From: Candidatus Segatella caccae
GTDB taxonomy: Bacteria; Bacteroidota; Bacteroidia; Bacteroidales; Bacteroidaceae
Length of the DNA stretch: 34,706 nucleotides
Reading direction: 5' to 3'
NCBI GenBank assembly: GCA_900556395.1
Contig: USOQ01000020.1
Coordinates: forward strand, 1 to 34,706
The notes below the pieces were generated by a model. That model was given only the letters and a program-made list of their open reading frames with translations. It did no database searches and was not told where the DNA came from. The position numbers and the translations under genes are program-made. Below are positions 23,110 through 31,200 of this stretch, piece after piece. Each line of letters begins with the position of its first letter. Positions within the stretch are counted from its first letter, which is position 1.

Positions 23110-23451
23110 ATGAACGTAATAATGATAGAAAGTGCCGCCTTTCAGGAATTGGTCGGACACATCGAGAAGATAGCGGAGCACATCCGCAAGTATGAGGACA
23201 GACAGCCCGTGCAATCACAGGAACGGTGGCTGACCAGCAAGGAGGTGACCGCCCTGCTCGGCATCAGCCTGCGCACCCTGCAACGCTACCGTGACGAGGG
23301 GCGCATCCCCTTCTCGCTGATGGGGCGCACCTGCCGCTACCGCCTCACGGACGTGGAGCACATGATGAAGGAATGCTCCATGAGCGGCAACGCAGAGTGC
23401 ATCGGCGAACTGCACAGGCAGTATATGGTAAGGACAGGCAAGAAAACATAA
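23110..23451 (+). CDS. xis2c: Xis2c-type excision protein
   Basis: A 113-residue basic DNA-binding protein. The ATG at 23110 is selected because it lies 30 bases after the -7 box; the frame open further upstream crosses the promoter. Residues about 39-85 (RWLTSKEVTALLGISLRTLQRYRDEGRIPFSLMGRTCRYRLTDVEHMM) form a winged HTH_17 domain of the excisionase class. The N-terminal helix is likely a dimer interface. It is first in the order xis2c-xis2d-orf3-exc, known in CTnDOT as the excision operon, where the two Xis proteins bend DNA at the attachment site and also activate transfer genes. The assignment rests on domain and gene order. Confidence 0.85.
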   Translation: MNVIMIESAAFQELVGHIEKIAEHIRKYEDRQPVQSQERWLTSKEVTALLGISLRTLQRYRDEGRIPFSLMGRTCRYRLTDVEHMMKECSMSGNAECIGELHRQYMVRTGKKT

Positions 23452-23464
23452 AACGGAAAAGAAG

Positions 23465-23821
23465 ATGGATACCTACAAGATAGAACGGCTGTTCCACCTC
23501 CTCATGGAACGGCTCGACAGACACGAGAAGATGCTCGACGACCTGCTCTTTCGCAGCCAGCGGAAGTCGCCGAATCAGGAGGAAGGCACGGAGTGCCGAC
23601 TGTACAACGGCGAACGCCTCTACGACAACCAGGACCTCTGTCTGATGCTACAAGTCAGCAAACGGTCGCTGCAACGTTACCGTACACTGGGCATCCTGCC
23701 CTACCTCATGCTCCGGCAGAAGACCTACTACAAGGAGTCGGACGTGGAGAAGTTCCTCGCGGAGCATATCGACAGCTTCCAGAAAGAGAAGATGGCGGAC
23801 TACAAGGCCCGCATCCGATAA
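23465..23821 (+). CDS. xis2d: Xis2d-type excision protein
   Basis: A 118-residue HTH protein, 13 bases after xis2c. The N-terminal helix (RLFHLLMERLDRHEKMLDDLL) is amphipathic and probably dimerises. Residues about 52-98 (RLYDNQDLCLMLQVSKRSLQRYRTLGILPYLMLRQKTYYKESDVEKFL) are the winged HTH_17 domain. In CTnDOT the equivalent protein works with Xis2c in excision. The minus-strand gene at 22319-22615 encodes a similar protein. Orf3 begins 33 bases downstream, so the genes form one operon. Confidence 0.85.
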   Translation: MDTYKIERLFHLLMERLDRHEKMLDDLLFRSQRKSPNQEEGTECRLYNGERLYDNQDLCLMLQVSKRSLQRYRTLGILPYLMLRQKTYYKESDVEKFLAEHIDSFQKEKMADYKARIR

Positions 23822-23854
23822 CAATTAATGTTTCACAATTAAAAATCAATCAAG

Positions 23855-25441
23855 ATGGCAAAGAAAAAAGACGAAAAAGACGTGCTGATAGTCCGTGACG
23901 AGAAGACGGGCGAAATCAGTGTGGTGGCCGGATTACAGGCGGACGGTACTCCCAGACGCACCCCGCCAAAGATGGAGAATGCCCAGGATTTCCTCCAGTT
24001 CGACAAGAACGGCGACGTGCTCGACAACTTCTTCCGCAACTTCTTCCGGCAGTGCAAGGAACCCAGCCGATTCGGCTTCTACCGTATCGCGGCAGACCAG
24101 GCGGAGGACCTGCTCGGCGTGATGAAGGAACTGCTGAAAGACCCTACGGCCAATGCCGAACTGCTTGCGCCCCACAAGGTGGACACCTCTGCCTACGAAA
24201 AACAGGTGGCGCAAGAGCAGAAGACGCAGAAAGAGCAGAAGCAGGAACAGAATCAGACAAACAATGTAGAACTCCAAAAACAAGAAAACATGGAACAGAA
24301 ACAACAGGAAAACGTGCAGCAGAACGCACAGGAAAACAAACAGGAGAACAAGCAAAGGCAAGGTTACCAGCCCATCGACGAAAGCCGCATCGACTGGCAG
24401 GCACTGGAAAAGAACTGGGGCGTGAAGCGTGAGGAGCTGGAGCAGTCCGGCGACCTGCAGAAGATGCTCAACTACGGAAAGTCCGACCTCGTGCGTGTCA
24501 CGCCCAACTTCGGCGGCGAGTCGTTCAGCCTCGATGCCCGCCTCTCCTTCCGCAAGGACGATGACGGCAACGTGCGCCTCGTTCCCCACTTCATCCGCAA
24601 GGAGCAGAAGCTCGACGAGTACAAGGGCCACAAGTTCACCCCGGAAGAGAAGAAAGCCCTGAAGGAGACAGGCAACCTCGGCAGAATCGTGGACTTGGTG
24701 GACAAGGCCACGGGCGAGATAACCCCCTCCTTCATCAGCATCGACCGCAAGACCAATGAGATTACCGACATGCCCGCCGCCCGCATCCGCATTCCCGAAC
24801 GTATCGGCAAGACGGAAATCACCCCGCAGGAGCATGAGATGCTCCGTGCCGGACTCCCCGTCAAGGACAAGCTCATCGAGCGCAACGACGGCCGCAAGTT
24901 CGTCACCACCCTTCAGGTGAATGTGGAGCAGCGTGGCGTGGAGTTCGTGCCCGGCACAGGCAAGTCGCCCCGTACCGTAGAAGAACAGAGCAACAAGGAA
25001 TCCACGAAGGTAGCGCAGGCAGCACCGCAACAGGAACCCGGCAAGCAACGCCGCAACACATGGACCAACAAGGACGGCAGTATCCGCCCCATCACCAAAT
25101 GGAAGGGCGTGCCCTTCACCGAGGAGCAAAAAGCCGACTATGTGGCAGGCAAGACCGTCAAGCTGGAGAATGTGCCCGACGACAAGGGCGTACCCTCCAC
25201 CATGTACCTCCGCTTCAATCCCGACAAAGGCCGTCCCTACCGCTACGACACCAATCCCGATAACGCCCAGAAGGTAGCTCCGGCAAACGAGAGCCGCACG
25301 CAGGTGGCCGTCAACAGTCAGGGCAAGACCAACGAAGCGACCAAGAATGTCAACGAGCCGCTGCAGAAGGGACAGACTGCCCCGAAGGACGACATCCAGC
25401 AGAAGCAGGAGAAACGCAAGAGCAAAGGCATGAAGGTATGA
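23855..25441 (+). CDS. Orf3 (DUF4099/DUF3945 protein)
   Basis: A 528-residue hydrophilic protein without membrane segments. The N-terminal part (about 1-110) includes the block FGFYRIAADQAEDLLGVMKELLKDP. It is followed by a Gln/Lys/Glu/Asn-rich linker (about 115-167) that looks unstructured. The DUF4099-like part (about 168-240, RIDWQALEKNWGVKREELEQ) precedes two DUF3945 repeats: GHKFTPEEKKALKETGNLG (about 252-270) and GVPFTEEQKADYVAGKTVK (about 418-436), each followed by a domain linking a ligand-like strand to IxxDxxTNEI or LRFNPDKGRP. It is the third gene of the excision operon in CTnDOT-like elements, where orf3 is reported as dispensable or modulatory for excision. Function is unknown. 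Confidence 0.85.
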   Translation: MAKKKDEKDVLIVRDEKTGEISVVAGLQADGTPRRTPPKMENAQDFLQFDKNGDVLDNFFRNFFRQCKEPSRFGFYRIAADQAEDLLGVMKELLKDPTANAELLAPHKVDTSAYEKQVAQEQKTQKEQKQEQNQTNNVELQKQENMEQKQQENVQQNAQENKQENKQRQGYQPIDESRIDWQALEKNWGVKREELEQSGDLQKMLNYGKSDLVRVTPNFGGESFSLDARLSFRKDDDGNVRLVPHFIRKEQKLDEYKGHKFTPEEKKALKETGNLGRIVDLVDKATGEITPSFISIDRKTNEITDMPAARIRIPERIGKTEITPQEHEMLRAGLPVKDKLIERNDGRKFVTTLQVNVEQRGVEFVPGTGKSPRTVEEQSNKESTKVAQAAPQQEPGKQRRNTWTNKDGSIRPITKWKGVPFTEEQKADYVAGKTVKLENVPDDKGVPSTMYLRFNPDKGRPYRYDTNPDNAQKVAPANESRTQVAVNSQGKTNEATKNVNEPLQKGQTAPKDDIQQKQEKRKSKGMKV

Positions 25442-25445
25442 GCCT

Positions 25446-25524
25446 GAGTGCCACCACTGAATCCACAATTATCCCAAACATGAGAATAGAAACAATAGGT
25501 AAAAACAGAAAAAAGTAAATCAGT
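25446..25524 (+). promoter_or_regulatory. Leader of topB containing a repeated element
   Basis: GAGTGCCACCACTGAATCCA lies at 25446-25465, just after the orf3 stop, and AAGTAAATCAGT at 25513-25524, right against the topB ATG. Both reappear in reverse order and orientation, joined together, at 27748-27778 behind topB. No promoter box is visible, so topB is read with orf3. Confidence 0.6.
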
Positions 25525-27612
25525 ATGAAGACGATTATCGCAGAGAAGCCCTCCGTGGCACGTGAGATAGCCCGCATCGTGGGTGCGACCAAGAGAGAAG
25601 AAGGTTATTTTTCTGGCAACGGATATGCCGTCACCTGGGCCTACGGGCACCTGGTTCAACTCACCATGCCCGAAGGCTACGGCATCCACGGCTTCGCCCG
25701 TGAGCACCTGCCCATCCTGCCCGACACCTTCACCCTGCAACCCCGTCACACCAAGACGGAGAAGGGCTACAAGCCCGACCCCAGTGTCGTCACGCAGATA
25801 CGCATCGTGGGCAGGCTCTTCAGCGAGAGCGAACAGATTGTGGTGGCCACCGATGCCGGACGCGAGGGCGAGCTCATCTTCCGCTACCTCTACAGCTACC
25901 TGAACTGCCGCACGCCCTTCGTGCGCCTGTGGATCAGCTCCCTCACCGACAAGGCCATCCGCGAGGGGCTGCGCCACCTCGAAGAGGGCAACCGCTACGA
26001 CCGCCTCTACCATGCCGCCAAGGCACGCAGTGAGGCCGACTGGCTGGTGGGCATCAACGCCACGCAGGCCATGACCATCGCCGCAGGCAGGGGCACCTAC
26101 TCCCTCGGACGTGTGCAGACACCCACGCTGGCCATGGTGTGCGCCCGCTACTGGGAGCACAAGCGCTTCACACCCGAAGCCTTTTGGCAGGTGCATCTGT
26201 CTGTGGAAGGCACAGGGGAACAGACGGTGAAGTTCTCTTCTTTGGAGAAATGGAAGGAGAAATCCCCTGCGGAGCATATATATAATAAGGTAAAAGCGCA
26301 GCCCTCCCTGTTTGTCACCAAGGTGGAGTGCAAGGAGAAGGTGGAGGAAACGCCGCTGCTCTACGACCTCACCACCCTGCAGAAGGAAGCCAACGCCAAG
26401 CACGGCTTCACGGCGGAGAAGACACTGGAGATAGCGCAGAAGCTCTACGAGAAGAAGCTCATCACTTATCCGCGCACCGGCAGCCGCTACATCCCCGAAG
26501 ATGTCTTTGCTGAAATTCCCAAGCTGCTCACCTTCCTCGGCGGCTATCCCGAATGGATTGGCAAGGTGCCCCATAGGGACAGGCTGACCCGCCGCAGCGT
26601 GGATGGCAGCAAGGTGACCGACCACCACGCCCTGCTCGTCACAGGCGAGAAACCGCTCTTCCTCTCTAAGGAGGACAACACCATCTATCAGATGATAGCC
26701 GGGCGCATGGTGGAAGCCTTCTCCGACAAGTGCGTCAAGGAACTCACCACCGTCACCGCCCTCAGCGGCGAGGCGGAGTTTGCCGTCAAAGGCTGTGTCA
26801 TCCGTCAGGCAGGATGGCGTGCCGTGCTGGGCGAAGAGAGCGAGGAGCAGGTGCTTCCGCCTTGGAAGAGCGGCGACACCCTTGCCGTATGCGGCATCAG
26901 CCTCACAGAGGGCAAAACCAAGCCGAAGCCCCTGCATACCGAAGCCACCCTGCTCTCGGCAATGGAGACGGCAGGCAAAGACGTGGAGGACGAGGAGGTG
27001 CGTCAGGCCATGAAGGAATGCGGTATTGGCACTCCCGCCACCCGTGCCGCCATCATCGAGACCCTCTTTGCCCGCGGCTACGTGCAGCGTTGCAAGAAAT
27101 CGCTCGTGCCTACTGAGAAGGGGCTGGCTCTCTACTCCGTGGTGAAAGGGATGCGCATTGCCGATGCCGCCCTCACGGGAGAGTGGGAACGTGAGCTGAC
27201 ACGCATCGAGCATGGGGAGAAGGAAGCCTCCGCCTTCCATGAGGAGATAGAGCGATATACCACGGAAATCACCGCCGAACTGCTCTCTTGCGACAAGATT
27301 TTCGGGCATAAGCCATCCGGCTGCAACTGCCCCAAGTGCGGCAAGGGGCAGATGCAGTTCTACGGCAAGGTGGTGCGTTGCGACAATCCCGAATGCGGTT
27401 TGCCCGTGTTCCGCCAGAAAGCCAGCCGCAACCTGATGGACGAGGAGATCAAGGAACTGCTCACTACCGGGAAGACCGCCCTGCTGAAAGGCTTCAAGAG
27501 CAAGCAAGGCAAGAGTTTCGATGCCATTATCGCCTTTGATGCCGACTATAACACGGTATTTATCTTCCCCGAAGTGAAAAACAAGGGAAAACATTCCCCG
27601 AAGAGGAAATAA
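25525..27612 (+). CDS. topB: DNA topoisomerase III (Exc protein)
   Basis: A 695-residue type IA topoisomerase, the Exc protein of CTnDOT-like ICEs, which is needed for excision in vivo although its topoisomerase activity is reportedly not. The TOPRIM domain starts with IIAEKPSVAREIA (4-16) and contains ATDAGREGELIFR (108-120), where the second acidic position of the usual DxD is Gly. The strand-passage gate follows (GRVQTPTLAMV, 195-205) with catalytic Tyr315 in ITYPRTGSRY; many relatives have TDSRY. The C-terminus has a zinc ribbon (CNCPKCGKG, then CDNPECG). Length is close to other Exc proteins. It is intact and follows orf3. Confidence 0.95.
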   Translation: MKTIIAEKPSVAREIARIVGATKREEGYFSGNGYAVTWAYGHLVQLTMPEGYGIHGFAREHLPILPDTFTLQPRHTKTEKGYKPDPSVVTQIRIVGRLFSESEQIVVATDAGREGELIFRYLYSYLNCRTPFVRLWISSLTDKAIREGLRHLEEGNRYDRLYHAAKARSEADWLVGINATQAMTIAAGRGTYSLGRVQTPTLAMVCARYWEHKRFTPEAFWQVHLSVEGTGEQTVKFSSLEKWKEKSPAEHIYNKVKAQPSLFVTKVECKEKVEETPLLYDLTTLQKEANAKHGFTAEKTLEIAQKLYEKKLITYPRTGSRYIPEDVFAEIPKLLTFLGGYPEWIGKVPHRDRLTRRSVDGSKVTDHHALLVTGEKPLFLSKEDNTIYQMIAGRMVEAFSDKCVKELTTVTALSGEAEFAVKGCVIRQAGWRAVLGEESEEQVLPPWKSGDTLAVCGISLTEGKTKPKPLHTEATLLSAMETAGKDVEDEEVRQAMKECGIGTPATRAAIIETLFARGYVQRCKKSLVPTEKGLALYSVVKGMRIADAALTGEWERELTRIEHGEKEASAFHEEIERYTTEITAELLSCDKIFGHKPSGCNCPKCGKGQMQFYGKVVRCDNPECGLPVFRQKASRNLMDEEIKELLTTGKTALLKGFKSKQGKSFDAIIAFDADYNTVFIFPEVKNKGKHSPKRK

Positions 27613-27846
27613 ATGAGTACCTTCGCCACTGAATCAAAGTCGAATCGTTGGTTTTGAACCTTCGTTTTCTCGCCATGGCAATGATTATGCGAGCTTATCA
27701 TTGCTCATCTAGCTTAGCGAAAACGTTCTTGTTCTTCTAAGACCGGACTGATTTACTTGGATTTAGTGGTGGCACTTCGGGAGGGATACCCGGAGTGCTT
27801 TTTTCTTTCATCCGCATTTTATTATCCACTAAATCCAAGAATAGAC
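27613..27846. other. Structured intergenic region between topB and the DUF1896 gene
   Basis: A long hairpin comes first: CGTTTT (27663-27668) with AAAACG (27721-27726), and inside it GCAATGAT (27678-27685) with ATCATTGC (27697-27704). An inverted copy of the topB leader follows (27748-27778). A perfect 14-base inverted repeat, CTTGGATTTAGTGG at 27757-27770 and CCACTAAATCCAAG at 27827-27840, encloses the terminator at 27773-27805. A diverged copy of the leader element (TGAGTACC, CCACTGAATCAA) starts at 27614. Confidence 0.7.
27773..27805 (+). terminator. Intrinsic terminator of the excision operon
   Basis: GCACTTCGGG (27773-27782) pairs with CCCGGAGTGC (27790-27799) with one T-G pair, loop AGGGATA, followed by T residues at 27800-27805. 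It separates topB from the next two genes. Confidence 0.88.
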
Positions 27847-28293
27847 ATGAACAAGAATGAAAAGAAGCGGAAAGAGCTGTCGTACTACCACCTCTATCTG
27901 CAAAAGCACCTTCAAGAGAACCATTTTGAGCAGGCCGGTGATGCCTCCTTCATCGAGACCCGTGCCGACCTGGCCGCAACCGCCTACGAGCAGGCACGCC
28001 GTGAGGGCTATCCCATAGCGGGAGCGCAGGAACTGGCGATGCAGACCCTGCTGAAAGGGCTGCACCACTCCAAATACGCCATCCTGCGTGAGGTCATCAC
28101 GAACGAGTTTGCCTACGAAATCCCAGAAACGCAGCAGGAAGCCTTTACCGCGAAGCTGCTGCCCTTGGTGGACAACGTGTTTTCCATCTACGACCTGTCC
28201 GACGACCATTTCGCCCAGTCGTTGGACTATGACCTGCTGTACAGCGAGCTGACGGGAGCTGTCGTACTCTATCTGGCCGAGTATGGCGTTTAA
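27847..28293 (+). CDS. DUF1896 family protein
   Basis: A 148-residue soluble, mostly helical protein. The frame is open from 27757, but that part crosses the terminator and inverted repeat; the ATG at 27847 directly after them (MNKNEKKRKELSYYHLYLQK) gives the usual family N-terminus. Diagnostic stretches are SYYHLYLQKHLQENH (about 12-26), RADLAATAYEQARREGYP (about 40-57), AQELAMQTLLKGLHHSKYAIL (about 61-81) and NEFAYEIP. The family is nearly confined to Bacteroidales mobile elements and has no known function. Its last 11 bases overlap the start of the methylase-helicase gene, so the two are co-translated and probably act together. Confidence 0.88.
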   Translation: MNKNEKKRKELSYYHLYLQKHLQENHFEQAGDASFIETRADLAATAYEQARREGYPIAGAQELAMQTLLKGLHHSKYAILREVITNEFAYEIPETQQEAFTAKLLPLVDNVFSIYDLSDDHFAQSLDYDLLYSELTGAVVLYLAEYGV

Positions 28294-31200
28294 CCGCAAG
28301 CAGCGACTGAGGGACAACATCGAGGCGATACGGACGGCCTTCCTCCTTGACCGGGAAGAGCGCACCCCCACCGAGGCCGAGCGCGGCACACTGCGCAGCT
28401 ACTGCGGCTTCGGAGGCTTGAAGTGTATCCTGAATCCCGCCAAGGAACTGATGGATGCCGTCCACTGGGCGAAATCCGACCTCGAACTCTTTGCCCCCAC
28501 GGCGGAACTGCACCGCCTTATCCGTGAGAACAGCCGTGACGAGACGGAGTACAAGCGTTATGTAGATTCGCTGAAAGGCTCCGTGCTCACGGCCTTCTAT
28601 ACCCCGAAGGAAATCACCGACACCCTCGCAAGCGTGCTTGCGGGGCATGGTGTCGTGCCTGCACGGTTGCTGGAGCCGTCGGCAGGCATGGGCGCTTTCG
28701 TGGACTCCATGCTGCGCCATGCACCCCAAGCCGATGTAATGGCTTTCGAGAAAGACCTGCTGACGGGCCGGATGCTCCGCCACCTTCACCCCGACCGAAA
28801 AGTGCGTGTAGAGGGATTCGAGAAGATAGAAAAGCCCTTCAACGGCCATTTCGACCTTGCCCTGTCCAACATTCCTTTCGGCGACATCGCCGTATTCGAT
28901 GCGGAGTACGAGAAACGTTCCATCATGTACCGGGCAGCGGCGAAGAAGATACACAACTACTTCTTCCTGAAGGGACTCGATGCCGTGCGTGACGGCGGCA
29001 TTGTCGCCTTCCTCACCTCGCAGGGTGTGCTGGACAGTGAGAGCAACAACGGCACCCGCTTCCTGATGATGAGAAAAGCCGACCTGCTGTCTGTGGTGCG
29101 TATGCCCAACAACCTCTTCACGGAGAATGCCAACACCGAAGTAGGCTGCGACCTGATCATCCTCCAGAAGAACAGTCGGAAGGAAGAACTGTCGGAAGAT
29201 GACCAACTGTTGACGCAGACGGTGAAGGACAACCATACCCATGTGACGACCAACCGCTACCTGCTGGCTCATCCCGAATTGGTCATACATACCAGTGCCA
29301 AACTGGACACCGACCCATACGGAAAACCTGCGATGGTCTATCTGCACGAGGGCGGTGTGGCAGGAATCGCCGAGGACCTTCGTAAGCGAATAGATGCCGA
29401 TTTGGCTGCACGATTGGATGTGGCACGCTATAATGGTGTGACAGAAGAGATACCTGTCCAAGCCATTCCGTCTGCAACCGTGGAAATCAAAATAGCGGAA
29501 GAAGTCCCTGCAATTACAGAGACTTCGAAAGAACAACTCTCAACAGATTTTTTCGCAGAAGGGAAAGCTGTACAGCTAACACTTTTCGACCTATGGGAGT
29601 ACACCGTTCCGCAAGAGAAGCCTGCCCCGAAGAACAAGAAGAAGTCCGCTGTTGCCAAGCAGGCACAAAAGGGGAACAATCCCACACCTGCCCGTACGGA
29701 GAAGCCGAAGAGGCAGATAGATGTTCTATCAGGTCAAGGTGAAAAAGACCCTTTGACTCCGAAAGAAGAAAAAGACGATGTCCCCAAAGAAGAAAAGAAA
29801 ACCCTGCCGGGCGACATCTATGCGGACATCAACTGGGAGGACAACCCACCCATCAACGGCTTCTATGAGGCCATGATGACGCTAACACCCGAACGGCGTG
29901 TGGCACTGCGACAGGAAGCGGAGCGCCATCGTCAGGAACAGTTGAAGAGATTGGGCGTGGCAGATACGCTCGATCCAGCCTTCATCCCTCCTATGGGAGA
30001 GATAAAGCCGCTGTCTGAAGCAGAGCCGAAACATGCTGAGGCAGAGCAGACAGTGGATAAAACTGCGCAAACCGAAGGAAACGGATTGTTCCAAGGTACA
30101 GCCAATGCTCCTGCCAAACAGGAGCAGCCACCGCTTGACCTTACTCCGCATCCCTACGACCGTACCTTGGGGCCACACCATCGTGAAGGCTCCATCGTGC
30201 TCGATGCGGCAAGGAACGTGGGCTATCTGAAAGACCTCACGCCCTACGGATCGATGTTCCATCCTGCCGACCTCAGCGGATTCCAGAAAGAGAAACTGAT
30301 GCTCTACATCTCCCTGCGCGATGCCTACGAGCGTCTGTACAGCTATGAGGCGGAGCACCACGAGGAGAACAAGCCGCAGCGAGGCTACCTCAACACCTAC
30401 TACGACGAGTTTGTCCTGCGCTATGGCCACCTCAACGCCAAGCAGAACGTGAAGTTGCTGCTGATGGACGCCGCAGGGCGCGACATCCTTTCCTTGGAGC
30501 GTGAGGAGAACGGGCAGTTTGTCAAGGCCGACATCTTCGAGCGTCCCGTGTCATTCTCCATGGACGAGATTGTGCAAACCGACTCGCCGGAGGAAGCCCT
30601 GTCCGCCTCACTCAACAAGTACGGCACGGTCCATCTCGACTATATGCGCTCGCTCACCGACACCACCGTGGAAGAACTGCTTGCAGCCCTCCACGGCAGG
30701 GTCTATTTCAATCCCTTGGCGGACGGCTACGAAATCAGCGACCGCTTCATAGCCGGGAATGTCATAGACAAGGCGGAGCGTATCGAGGCATGGATTGCCG
30801 ACAACAGGGAGCATGAGCATCTGGCAGAGGCGAAAGAGGCGTTGCAAGCATTGCAGGATGCCGCCCCACAGCGCATCACCTTTGAGGAACTCGACTTCAA
30901 CTTCGGCGAGAGGTGGATACCCACGGGCATCTACTCCGCCTACATGAGCCACCTCTACGAGACCGATGTCCGCATCGCCTACGCCCCCGGCATGGACGAG
31001 TTCTCCGCCGTATGCGACCGTAAGAACATCAAGATATGGGACGAGTTCTGCGTGAAGGGCTACTACCGCCACTACGACGGCATGAGCTTGCTGAAGCACG
31101 CCCTGCACAACACCTGTCCCGACATGATGAAGTGCATCGGCCAGGACGAGAACGGCAACGACATCAAGGTGCGCGATGCCGAAGGCATACAGCTCGCCAA

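Noticed and set aside
23933..27594. Two very long minus-strand open frames (511 and 758 codons) opposite orf3 and topB
   Set aside because: They mirror G+C-rich plus-strand genes with clear domains. Their products are rich in Leu, His, Val and Gly without any motif, which is what high-GC antisense frames give.
28145..29536. A 463-codon minus-strand frame opposite the methylase domain
   Set aside because: It has no recognisable family, overlaps a convincing plus-strand gene fully, and has no promoter box at its start.
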